NCBI GenBank assembly: GCA_026770025.1
Contig: JAMXDE010000003.1
Span: 1,922,001-1,986,000, forward strand
Length of the DNA: 64,000 nucleotides
Source: Craspedostauros australis
Taxonomy: Eukaryota > Bacillariophyta > Bacillariophyceae > Mastogloiales > Achnanthaceae
Direction of reading: 5' to 3'
Position 1 is the first letter of the stretch. The number at the start of each line of letters is the position of its first letter. Position numbers and translations under genes: made by a program. Under the pieces are notes generated by a model that searched no databases, was not told the origin of the DNA, and saw only the letters and a list, made by a program, of their open reading frames with translations. Of the stretch, positions 22,749 through 31,794 are shown piece by piece.

Positions 22749-24400
22749 TCATTGCGCGACAGTGAACTCCCTGTCTTTGCAGCCAACTTCGAACTTGCCG
22801 TCGCTGTCATACCTGGCGTAGCAACCGTGCACTCTTTTGCAGTACTCCACCTCCCGCTTGCAATCAGAGCCCATGTTATTCTTTTCGTGGAGCGCGAAGG
22901 CATGGATTTTGAGGTTTTCCTCCGCGCCTGGTCCGTACTTGGCTTGCAATCCAAGGCCACCCCGATCGTGCGATGCTTCCTTGCGCGTGGGTGTGGACCA
23001 AATGATGGGTTGCTCTTTCATGTCGGACAGCGGCTCCCTGTGATGACCATGAATCAGATGAACCTCCTTGAAGTACTCATCCATCTCTCCAGCGGAATCC
23101 ATGGTAGTTCTCATGTAACCGGAGCTAGTATTGCAGAGCTGCTTCATTTTCCCGGTTTTGTAGACGTCTTCGTACGTTTGCATGAGAGCGTAGTACAATC
23201 CCGGTTGGTCTGAGGAGTGTGATGCCGCGCAATGTCGTATCACGTCGTGCCATATCGTATTCGTTGTCATTTGGATTGTGCAACATGCGCATAGCATAAC
23301 GAGGCATTGGAACAGCGTGATGAAGATCAAGCACGTTGCATCATCGTCGAGCGTGTACTTAGTAAGTACTTTGTCAAGAATGAACGAATCATCTGAAGCG
23401 CAACAGCTTGACACGAAAGTCACGATCTCCACTTCCATCATCCTTATCTCGGTCCCACCAACAACAATGCCAACATCAACGCCAGCAATACGCCAACAAC
23501 AATGACAATGGCAATGACAGCAGCGCACTCACCGCTGGAAGGCCCATCGTACTTGATTTCCCCATTCTCATGATGCCGCAGCGGCATATTGCCATGCTTG
23601 CAGAGGCCATGCGCGAAGGTCATCCAATTCTGCAGCACTGTGTTGCCGAAGCGCGAGTTCTTGAGGAAGATGGCGTAGCTAGGAAAATGAAAATGAGGCC
23701 CGTCGCTGGGCACGAAGATGCTGGGCGTCTGGTTGTAGAGCTCGAATTCTCGCAGGAAGGATTCCACGGGACGCGACATGTCGTGGATGATGTAATCGAT
23801 GTGACCGTAGAGCACCCACTCGTAGTCTGGGAGGACGGCCTGCAGATGCGGCACGCGGTTCCAGGACGCGGAGTTGAGCCACGGTGACGTTTCCTTTTCT
23901 GCGTCGGTGAAGGAGGCCGTGGCGTTGAAGATGAAGTCGTATTGCCACAAGTAGGCATAGCATGCCTTGTTGATGATGTGATCGAACATGGTGACTCGCG
24001 TCATGCTGCCATCTGACTTCGGCTGCGGAACGAAGGACGCCAACAGCGCTATCCTCGTCGGCTGGTATGCATCCGACGTGCCATGAAAGGCGTCATGAAA
24101 CTTGCCATCAAACGTGGACCGCGTCGATTGGTTTGCGGCAGGTATTGAAGAATCGCCCGCCTTGTATTCCGCCTCGTCCTCGGCATTGAGCTGCGCCTGA
24201 TTCTCCATGGGCACGTTGGAGCCGGTTTGGACTGGTGCAATGCTCGAGAAATCCAGGAACGCCACATTGATGACGCAGCATGCGACGGCGAAGAGGAAGG
24301 TGAGATCTGTCCTCGGATATCGACTCGTCGTGGAGTCAGTTCCTCTAATGTTGCTCCTGTCGCCGTTGAGCATTGTGCCGATTCGAATGAATGAATGCAT
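22749..24400 (-). CDS. Type II membrane protein, glycosyltransferase-like (one intron)
   Basis: The coding sequence is complement(join(22749..23209, 23533..24400)), about 442 residues. The first ATG of the open frame is at 24400, and a second at 24373 gives a nine-residue shorter protein. A membrane anchor (about residues 30-50, LTFLFAVACCVINVAFLDF) follows a short basic N-terminus, the layout of a Golgi type II enzyme. The luminal part contains HIINKACYAYLWQYDFIFN, then LPDYEWVLYGHIDYII, PVESFLREFELYN, VPSDG and FPSYAIFLKNSRFG. The last block (after the intron) has LYYALMQTYEDVY and a Cys-rich end (CKREVEYCKRVHGC). The layout resembles nucleotide-sugar transferases such as GT34, but the usual DxD is replaced by HID, so the assignment is tentative. 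Phase-1 intron 23210-23532 has GTGAGT and CTCAG borders. Confidence 0.75.
23210..23532 (-). other. Intron of the type II membrane protein
   Basis: A 323-bp minus-strand intron with GTGAGT donor at 23532 and CCTCAG acceptor at 23210. Splicing joins DGPSS to DQPGLYYALMQ. Without splicing the frame enters a hydrophobic, low-complexity stretch and ends. Confidence 0.8.
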
Positions 24401-24986
24401 GCATGCATGAATGAATGGAAGAGAAAGAGGCACGGTGATCAATGCCAGAGCGCGACACGTTGCCACCTTTCACTTGTCGGGTACCGGAGCGTTTGTAATT
24501 GTGATGTTCTGGACACACACATGCGCTGTTGTGGTTGTTTTGAACGCGTTTGTGAAGATTGGTTTCAATCCGTTAATGTAACGGTTCAGAAACCGCAAAT
24601 GTGGTCCACTCAGTCCATCAAGGTTTGCGAAGACAGCTAAATGTCTGACCGCATACGCGTTGTTCTGCTGCGATCTGGCGATTTCTTGGTGACACCAGCG
24701 GTAGCAAGAAACTTGAAAATTTGAAACTCAAACTTCGCCACCAGAAACGGGACAGTCATCGTCTTGGTGTGACTGCCGCACTCCTGTTGCCATTCTGCCA
24801 GACGACGCGAAGTCTGGAGGGCATTGTGTTCAATTGAGATCCCATCGTTCGTTTGGTTGCATGCTTCGATCCACCGATCGCGTGTCGTCGCAAGCTATCT
24901 GAAGAAGACGAGAGAGCAAGATATCGGAGTGCGAATCACCCACAACAACCGCAACAGCCACAACAGCAAGAAGCACAACGAGAGAG
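24401..24986. other. Divergent promoter interval
   Basis: It separates the leftward glycosyltransferase-like gene from the rightward nucleoporin gene, so both promoters should be here. A short GAATG/CATG run lies at 24388-24417. No gene is supported. Confidence 0.4.
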
Positions 24987-26489
24987 ATGGCGGAAAGCAA
25001 CGACGGCAGCGACAGCCGCAAGAAGCGCGGTGCGGACAGCCAGCTGGGTCGATCGGACTTGGAAAGCGAATGCGGCGACGATGGTGCACATGTGACCGAG
25101 GGAGCGTTCCAAAAGGCGTCGACGGAGGTGATGGCGAAGCGTCGCATCATCACCGCCAAGCGTCCTGCGGCGCCGGCGAAACCGCCATCTGCTGCGCCTG
25201 CGACCAGCGATGGTGGTGCCACTAGCAGTAACAGCAGCAGCAACCCGTTCGCGTCGACCGTGCTGAAGGCGGGAGGCGAGGCCAAGGGATCCGCGAGCAG
25301 TCCGGATGAGCCAGAAGCGAAAAAGGCCAAACCTGCCATCTTTGGTGCCTCCACAGGGTTCTCCGGCTTCGCGGCGGCCGCGTCGTCTTCCGGTGGATTC
25401 GGCAGCGCCAGCAGCAGCGGAGGAGGCTTCGGGAGCAGCAACGGCAACGGATCGTCCAGCGGCGGCTTCCTTTCCTCCTTCGGTGCCACCAAGAAGGACG
25501 CTGGGGATTCGGAGTCCAAATCGGCAGACGCAGGCGGCGATGAGGCTGCTGCAGAAGCCGCAGCAGCACCTGCACCAGCGGCCGCAATTACGTCCACCAC
25601 CTCCGCTTCTCTCTTCGGAACATCGGGCGGCACCAGCAAGTTCTCCTTCGCGTTCGGGAAATCCGCGTCGGATGCCGCCGGTTCGGGCGACGCTGAAGCA
25701 GGCGGATCCGCTGCCAATCACAACAAGAAACCCCTCGTGGATCTGCCCACGGATGTCGACCTCAAGACGGGCGAGGAGGATGAGATCCAGCTGATGAACG
25801 TGCGTTGCAAGTCCTACATCTGGATCAAGGCCGGTGACGCCGTCGACGCGTCTGCAGCGAAGGCCAACTCCGATGGCCAGACCAGCGACAACGCGCCTGC
25901 CACCACCAACGATGCGTCCAGCACGTCGGCTGCCGCTGCGCATCCATCGGTCGCACCATCCGCCGCCTTCACCACCGCCAAAGCGCAGGGCGACAAGCCC
26001 GACGCGGAGACGCAGCCATCAGATCCCAAAAAGGAACAAGCCAAGCAGCAAGAGGACGAAGCAGAAGCGCAAGACCAGCAGCAACAAGACAACGCCAAAA
26101 CGGATGAACAACAGCCGCAAAAGCAACAGGTGACGACGGATGGCACTTGGAAGGAGCTAGGCATTGGCCCGCTACGCGTCCTGCAAAAGACCGGGAGCCT
26201 TTCCTCGCCCGTATCTGCCACCAACGACGACGACAGAAATCAGAAAGGCGTGCGCCTCGTGCAACGACGCGAGTCCACGCCCAACGGCGGCGGCACCAAA
26301 GTCATCGTCAATTTCCGGCTGTGGAAGGAGAGCAACGTGCAGTCCATCAGCGACAAGCACATCACCGTCACCACCATCATGGAGGATACCAGCACCGCCA
26401 CGTACCTCTTCAAATTCAAGGAAGCGAAGGAGGCCTGCGACTTTCGATCCACGCTGGAGATTTTGATGCTGGAGTGCCAATCGGTGTGA
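24987..26489 (+). CDS. NUP50: NUP50/Nup2-like nucleoporin with Ran-binding domain
   Basis: A 500-residue, single-exon protein. The N-terminus carries RKKRGADSQLGRSD, which matches the importin-alpha-binding start of Nup50/Nup2 proteins (KRGAxxQL). Residues 85-240 hold an FG-poor nucleoporin linker with GFG, LFG and FSFAFG spots. The Ran-binding domain starts near 260 (TGEEDEIQLMNVRCKSYIW). It is then interrupted by about 110 residues of Ala/Gln/Asp-rich insert (roughly 278-385) and resumes with WKELGIGPLRVL, RLVQRRES, VNFRLW and FKFKEAKEACDF to the end. It should act at the nuclear pore in Ran- and importin-dependent cargo release. The start ATG is in good context. The insert inside the Ran-binding domain is unusual. 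Confidence 0.88.
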   Translation: MAESNDGSDSRKKRGADSQLGRSDLESECGDDGAHVTEGAFQKASTEVMAKRRIITAKRPAAPAKPPSAAPATSDGGATSSNSSSNPFASTVLKAGGEAKGSASSPDEPEAKKAKPAIFGASTGFSGFAAAASSSGGFGSASSSGGGFGSSNGNGSSSGGFLSSFGATKKDAGDSESKSADAGGDEAAAEAAAAPAPAAAITSTTSASLFGTSGGTSKFSFAFGKSASDAAGSGDAEAGGSAANHNKKPLVDLPTDVDLKTGEEDEIQLMNVRCKSYIWIKAGDAVDASAAKANSDGQTSDNAPATTNDASSTSAAAAHPSVAPSAAFTTAKAQGDKPDAETQPSDPKKEQAKQQEDEAEAQDQQQQDNAKTDEQQPQKQQVTTDGTWKELGIGPLRVLQKTGSLSSPVSATNDDDRNQKGVRLVQRRESTPNGGGTKVIVNFRLWKESNVQSISDKHITVTTIMEDTSTATYLFKFKEAKEACDFRSTLEILMLECQSV

Positions 26490-26873
26490 ACACGGCAACG
26501 CCAATGCAATGTGGTGTTGCAGCATGCGCGAGCATAATACAGTAGAGAGAAAGGCTGCCTTCGTCACATACGCAGGGTGCAACAGGTATACTCTAATATC
26601 TCTGTTACTGTGTTGTGTAATACCAGTATGGCAGATGTTTCTCTACTCGTGGGGAGAGCTTGTTGTTGTGTGGTAGAGTAGCTCGTGGCTTGTAGAGTTC
26701 TGTCTTGTCATCACAGAACTGTGCCCTCCATTGGTTGTTGCATGGCGCAAACTCCTGATGGATCTTCGGCATCAAACTTGGCGACAACCAAACACACCGC
26801 AAGTAGGTACTTCACGAGTGTGACAAGATACTGACGCAAAATCCCACCTCTCTGCGATGCACTCAACCCGACT
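26490..26873. other. Intergenic
   Basis: It spans the 3' end of the nucleoporin and the promoter of the next gene. AT-rich words (CATAATACAGTAG near 26533, TGTAATACCAG near 26615) resemble the TATAATAC words seen elsewhere. No gene is supported. Confidence 0.4.
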
Positions 26874-27509
26874 ATGACAAGACTCACAATGCAACGCACT
26901 GCGTCAACCATCGTGATTTGGGCCATCATGGTACTCTCACTTGCAATGCTGGCCGTTCCAATGACTCTTGCCTTCGTGCCAACAACAGCAAGGACATTGC
27001 GTCGCTCAACCGCACAACCGCTGCCATCATCCTTCGTTGCGCGCCATCCACCAAGATACAGAATATCCACCGTTGCCGCAGCGAACAAGAACAACGACAG
27101 CGACGATGGCGATGACGACACCGCCAATACATTCCTCAACAAGCCACTGCTGGCAGCCGACCTCTTCGGCATCTTGATCGCGTGCGAACTCCTGGGCCTG
27201 CTCGACGTCGTCAACGACCCCGCATTCGCTGCCAACGGCGGCTTCTTCCAGCCCATCCCCGTCGTGCCCACCACGTTGGATACGCTGGTGCAGCGCATTT
27301 CCGTCCTGGCCTGCTGCTGGCTGATTCCATCGAGTGGGCGATCGCAAGACAGGCCATTTTGGCAGGCCTGCCTTGCATTCGTGGCGGTACGATGCGTCGT
27401 CGCATTTGTCTACGATCAAGACGATGTGGCAACGCTGGCGCAAGAATGTTACGTCGTGACGTTGACGCAGTGGACGGCGCGGTACGCATACAGGCAGCTG
27501 TATGGATGA
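26874..27509 (+). CDS. Plastid-targeted membrane protein of unknown function
   Basis: A 211-residue protein. A signal peptide (about 10-33) ends at A33|F34 and is followed by FVPTTARTLRRS, a typical ASAFAP-type plastid presequence. After a Ser/Asp-rich linker the mature part has a hydrophobic helix (LLAADLFGILIACELLGLLD, about 93-112), then GGFFQPIPVVPTTLDTLVQR, a second hydrophobic segment (ISVLACCWLIP) and a third (ACLAFVAVRCVVAFVY). It should be a thylakoid or inner-envelope protein with three membrane segments. I recall similar plastid proteins of algae and plants annotated only as conserved unknown; I cannot name a family. The first ATG is used, and a second in-frame ATG five codons on would also give an intact signal peptide. 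Confidence 0.8.
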   Translation: MTRLTMQRTASTIVIWAIMVLSLAMLAVPMTLAFVPTTARTLRRSTAQPLPSSFVARHPPRYRISTVAAANKNNDSDDGDDDTANTFLNKPLLAADLFGILIACELLGLLDVVNDPAFAANGGFFQPIPVVPTTLDTLVQRISVLACCWLIPSSGRSQDRPFWQACLAFVAVRCVVAFVYDQDDVATLAQECYVVTLTQWTARYAYRQLYG

Positions 27510-27654
27510 AGGATGGGGCGCCATGGACGGCGACGGAACTGCGATAGGGTGAACGCTACATCAGGAGCAACGCAAGCAAGGTGGAGAGACGAGAGACCAG
27601 CCTCTATGCTAAAGAGGTTAGCATCCTTTCAGACAGTAGTATCGTACGCAAAAA

Positions 27655-28116
27655 CTAAAATATAGTACCACACATATATAGTACCTGATATGAAGTACTC
27701 GAAGAAGTGTCCTCGATGGACATTGAATTGTTCCGAACAACGGAACGGAGGATATCAGTATCAACACAGAACAAACACGGACTGGTGACCACAAGGATGT
27801 CACGAAGTGTGATGTCCGCCTTTGTGGGATCGAAAAGCATATATGTTGGGTGAGTCTTTGGCTTTATTCGCTGGTACAAATGTCGTGGCATGATATTTAT
27901 GACCGTGTCTCTACGATCAGCTCGAGTGATGGAGAGGAGTTTGTCACCCTCATTGTGGGTGCCATCGTCGCAGTCGCGGGCTGTTTCCGCAATTGTGCCG
28001 CTCATTGTTGGTGGGCTGTTGGGAGTGGCAATAATGTTGGGCTTGCTGGGCACGAATGACAAAGCGGAACGAAAACATCCGCAGAAAAGGGCGACAGACA
28101 GAAACCGCGGATGCAT
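27655..28116 (-). CDS. Small plastid-targeted protein of unknown function
   Basis: A 153-residue protein. The frame is open further 5', but the ATG at 28116 begins a clean signal peptide (MHPRFLSVALFCGCF) ending S20|F21, followed by FVPSKPN, the Phe-led start of a diatom plastid transit peptide. The mature region has no recognised domain. It contains PRHLYQRIKPKTHPTYMLFD, then a more hydrophobic ITLRDILVVTSPCLFCVD with a CLFC pair, and a Ser/Thr-rich end. The CLFC pair could be a redox or metal site, which is inference. It is convergent with the gene at 26874-27509, with 145 bp between stops. The C-terminal 20 codons run into AT-rich DNA, so a missed 3' intron or earlier end is possible. Confidence 0.5.
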   Translation of the reverse strand: MHPRFLSVALFCGCFRSALSFVPSKPNIIATPNSPPTMSGTIAETARDCDDGTHNEGDKLLSITRADRRDTVINIMPRHLYQRIKPKTHPTYMLFDPTKADITLRDILVVTSPCLFCVDTDILRSVVRNNSMSIEDTSSSTSYQVLYMCGTIF

Positions 28117-29531
28117 TCGTACGGCGTATGCGGTTGTTTTGCGCACCAACAACGAAACGAAACCAAAACGACTCCTCCCCCATCTTGGCGCACATGTCAT
28201 TGCGAGAAGAGGGATCGGAACGTCCGGTGATCCCCGTTTTCGTGGTCGGCGCACTCTTGTCTTCTTGCTTCCGGTCAGCCACGGCTCTCGCGAGATGGCA
28301 ATGCACATAGGATCACGAGACACCCAAATACTCTACTCGTACTCGTGAGACAACCAATCTATCAGAGAACAAGAATTCTGGTGGTATGCAGGGGTGTCTT
28401 GCAAGAAGGCAACCTTTGTGATGGGAGCAATGCGGAACGAGGAAGCGAGATGCCTGATTGTAGGAGAGCCAACCATGAACAGAAACAATCGCCGGTGATG
28501 GGTGGAGGTATAAAGACGCATCGACAGATCTGCGTGCATGAATGTAAACCTCTCCGGGCACATCGTGGCCTCTCGCATGAACGAGGTACCAACCACCCCG
28601 ACACCTGTCATACGCCCAGGGCCACCGCAACAAACAAGCCATCATGGACAACAACATCCTCGCTGCTCCACAAGTGCTGACCTTTGCGCCCCCCGCGACA
28701 GTTATGGCGTCGCTATGATGCCAATTTCTGTTCTTTGTCTCTCCAGCTTCGCACCCCCAATTCAGTTTCCGTTTCCATTCACATGTCTTCGCTTTTGCCG
28801 GAACAAGCGTCCACTTGTTGCGGAAGGATCAACGAAGTCATTCGGTTGCGTGTCGTGGAACGCTCGCGAGGTGTCCAATTCCTTTCTTTGCCACACATCG
28901 CCCCCTCGTTTATGTCACCCAGGCACACGTGGACCTCGCCTTGTCTTCTCGAATCTATGCAGATTCTGCGGCCTTGGACAGTCGGCGCGTTCGTCCATCG
29001 AGCACGACAGGAACCATGCGCACCAAGAAACCACGATCAAAAGCGCAACACGACCGAAAAACAAGGCCCAACACCGACGAAAACACAACGGCCCGGGATG
29101 ACATTGGCTTGCGGAGGAGCGTTCGCGTCGGTCCTGATCCCGACAAACGCGCAAAAGCACAACGACACAGTGGTCATGGGAGGCAAAAGCATCACCAAGC
29201 ACAGCGCCAAGGGTGCGATAATCAGCCACCGCTGCACGAGTTTGCACACGTTTGTGCCACCACCGCCAAAAAACAACGATCTCGCTTTCACCAACACCAA
29301 CACCAACACCAACACCAACACCACGACAGCACAAACACGACGACAGCATCACCACCATCGTTACCACCAATACCGAGCCACGACCAGAACCCACCCTCCA
29401 TTCCCACAGACCTCAACCCACCAACTTCGGACACCCGCCACATTCCACAAATCAATCAACCAAACAACACATCCCTGCACAACCTGACCACAACAGCAGT
29501 ACCAACAGCAGTACCGACAGTAGCGAACACC
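28117..29531. other. Intergenic, upstream of the WY/RGLE gene
   Basis: The left part contains one TACTCGTA (28334-28341). The right part (from about 29290) is a CAACAC-rich tract that reads as the leader of the next gene. The frame of that gene is open back to 28815, but the peptide there is low-complexity and lacks the family's features, so I treat it as untranslated. No separate gene is supported. Confidence 0.4.
29286..29322. repeat. CCAACA hexamer-like repeat
   Basis: About six tandem ACCAAC/CACCAA units in the presumed leader of the gene starting at 29532. Confidence 0.8.
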
Positions 29532-30716
29532 ATGACCCACATAGAAGTACTCGACACCATGCAATCGCAACCGCAACCGCAATCGCAACCGCAACCGTAC
29601 CCCGAAAAGCCCAAGAGGATCAGCATGCAGAGCGTCAGCGGCAGGATGGTGCGCTTTGACATCAACGGCACCACTTACCACGACGTCCCTTCGCGGTCCG
29701 ACATGAGCATGAGGGACTTCGAGGACGTGTGGTTCCTGAAGGATGACTACCAGCGCATGAACTCGTGGATCCGCCTGACGCTGAACCAGATGCGGCAGGG
29801 GCTGCCGGAAGAGCAGGATCTGTGCTACAGGGGCCTCGAGCACCGCGTCAACTCCATGGCCCGCGATCAGTACCACTCCGTCGTCAGCGGCAGCATCCAC
29901 GCCGTGCTCACCGAGCAGGATCGCCAGTGGCAGATCTCGCTGGGCATCGAGCACCCGGAGGAGATCGCGCACGTCTACAAGGGCTTCAGCATCGCATCGC
30001 AGCTCGAAGGCTACCAGCGCGGCAAGCAGGACGAACGCATCGTGACGCAGTTCCGAATGGACGACAGCCGATCGCAGGACCAGCAGCAGGAGGGCAGCGA
30101 CGATGACGAACGCAACGCCGGCACGCCCACGCGCAGGAAGGCCCAGCGCAGGAACTCCTTCCTCATGGAGGCCGAGGACGTCGAGTACGTGCCGCCATCG
30201 TCATGCCATCACCTCGACTGCTTCACATCAGAGCAGGAGTTCAACACGCAGTCGCTCACCGTCGGCCGCCAAGCTCAAGGCAGCGAGGACGAGCACGACG
30301 CGACGCTCAAGAACGACTCCTCCGCCCACAGCAGCTCCAGCACCATCGCCACCAGCAGCACGACAACAGCGAGCATCGACCCGTCGCAACCGACATCCGC
30401 GCCCGCGTCTTCCACTCCGACTCGCACCCGGAACAAGCCCAAGAACCTCGCAGACAAGTCCGTCGGTCCACCCAAACGCACCCTGTCCGCGACCACGCCA
30501 AGGCATCTCTACAACAGCTTCAAGAACACCCTCGATCTATCGTATCACGCCAAGAATCGAAGCAAGCCGTCCGCCAACAACGCACAAGGCGACGCCAATG
30601 CATCGAAGCAGAAGTTCCGTTTCTCGCTGCGGTTGCCATCGGCCAGCAGGTTCAGAAGTGGCGGGGCATCCTCCAAGGCGCTGCCCTTCCGCGCCAATAG
30701 ACGGCCTTCCCTGTAA
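29532..30716 (+). CDS. WY/RGLE-unit family protein, single unit (hypothetical)
   Basis: A 394-residue protein. After a short Pro/Gln leader and a basic KPKRISM spot, one unit of the family runs from about residue 36 to 170. It has MVRFDINGTTYHDVP, VWFLKDDYQRMN (WF in place of WY), CYRGLEHRVN, the helix QYHSVVSGSIHAVLTEQDRQ and an EEIAHVYKGFSIASQ helix. The remainder is Ser/Thr-rich and basic with no domain. I use the ATG at 29532 because homology begins soon after it and the upstream open frame is low-complexity. There is no signal peptide or membrane segment, and the function is unknown. It is the only member here with WF for WY. Confidence 0.8.
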   Translation: MTHIEVLDTMQSQPQPQSQPQPYPEKPKRISMQSVSGRMVRFDINGTTYHDVPSRSDMSMRDFEDVWFLKDDYQRMNSWIRLTLNQMRQGLPEEQDLCYRGLEHRVNSMARDQYHSVVSGSIHAVLTEQDRQWQISLGIEHPEEIAHVYKGFSIASQLEGYQRGKQDERIVTQFRMDDSRSQDQQQEGSDDDERNAGTPTRRKAQRRNSFLMEAEDVEYVPPSSCHHLDCFTSEQEFNTQSLTVGRQAQGSEDEHDATLKNDSSAHSSSSTIATSSTTTASIDPSQPTSAPASSTPTRTRNKPKNLADKSVGPPKRTLSATTPRHLYNSFKNTLDLSYHAKNRSKPSANNAQGDANASKQKFRFSLRLPSASRFRSGGASSKALPFRANRRPSL

Positions 30717-31119
30717 ACGCTCTACTTCCCATCGACTGGATTAGTCCGATTGCCATCCATTGCGCGCCGCACCTCCACCATTCCGCCTGTCATCGTCATC
30801 CAGAACACGCGCCAATCGCGCAACGAACAATACAAGATCCATAATACCCTGTTACCTTAACTAATCTAGGTGCTCCAACATAATCGTGCCATGCGACACA
30901 CCAGCCACCAATACTCCACACAATTTGCGATCGCATGACAAGTATTATACGTATGGAAAGTGGCACTGTTGCTCAACGAAAGTCTGGTAGGACTCGTGGA
31001 GTTCGATCTCCACCCTATTCTTCTTCCCTTCGACACCGACATCTGTGGCGTAGCGCCGAAGCACGAGCCGGTTGCGCACAACAAGGAAACAAAATGATCG
31101 GCAACTGGCAACGATGTAC
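30717..31119. other. Intergenic, left flank of DNA transposon A
   Basis: It spans the 3' end of the preceding gene and host DNA up to the target-site duplication at 31120. A short hairpin around 30988-31006 mimics a tRNA T-arm, but no cloverleaf can be built. No gene is supported. Confidence 0.4.
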
Positions 31120-31123
31120 CTAT
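31120..31123. repeat. Target-site duplication of copy A, left
   Basis: CTAT, repeated at 37172-37175. The match stops after 4 bp on both sides. Confidence 0.85.
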
Positions 31124-31278
31124 GAGCCACCCGAGTGAGTCGACCAACACTTTGAAATGGACATTCTAACTTTTCATCTGCGATATCCAAACCAAGCACA
31201 TATACGTAATCCCTATAATCTGATTATACATAATTAACCGTTACATTTTTTGTTAGATCCTTATTTTAAGTTTTATGG
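31124..31278 (+). repeat. Left terminal inverted repeat of copy A
   Basis: It pairs with 37017-37171. The outer 40 bp are nearly identical between ends. The inner part (AACCAAGCACATAT, TAATTAACCGTTACATTTTT, TTAAGTTTTATGG) is conserved in blocks with a more diverged spacer. Confidence 0.9.
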
Positions 31279-31617
31279 AGTGATCTATGTATGTATAGCA
31301 GTCACGTTGGTCCAACAGCACAAAACTCGTTGTTGTTGGCAGAAGGTTCTATCATGTTCTCGTGTATTTATCGTGAGGTGATCAGTCACGGACTTGCTTC
31401 CGAAGGTGTCAGTCGTTTGGTACGCGTTAATTACACGTTAGCATGTGGCACCTGATTCCACATTCTGCTCGTCACAAAACACATGACACAAAACACATCA
31501 CACAAAACACATCATCGCCATCATTTCGCAAATTTGTGCCACACTTCGGCTCCATTCACAACTTGCCTCGCCAATGCCCTGCACACTCGCCCTTTCGCTC
31601 CATGCTAGTTCTCGTTG

Positions 31618-31620
<3 letters not shown>

Positions 31621-31662
<42 letters not shown>
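31621..31662. repeat. TAG trinucleotide microsatellite in transposase leader
   Basis: Fourteen TAG/GTA steps about 130 bp upstream of the transposase ATG. Copy B has a matching trinucleotide run in the same place (58373-58449). Confidence 0.9.
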
Positions 31663-31794
31663 GGTGTTGTCATTGTTGTTGTCAACGAATGGTCGACCAT
31701 TCATCGTTTTCTCTCCTTCCTCACTTCATCTCAACCTGTGCAGTTCATCACATCCACCTAGCAAACAACACTACTCTCCACCAACAATCCCACC

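Noticed and set aside
24936-25943. 335-codon minus-strand frame rich in Arg and Gly
   Set aside because: Antisense of the nucleoporin gene; no ATG of quality and composition follows from the plus-strand codons.
28815-29531. Upstream extension of the WY/RGLE gene at 29532
   Set aside because: The frame is open but begins without ATG support and gives low-complexity His/Thr/Asn sequence unlike its relatives.
30985-31010. tRNA T-arm-like hairpin
   Set aside because: The base expected as C61 is T and no acceptor, D or anticodon arms can be formed.
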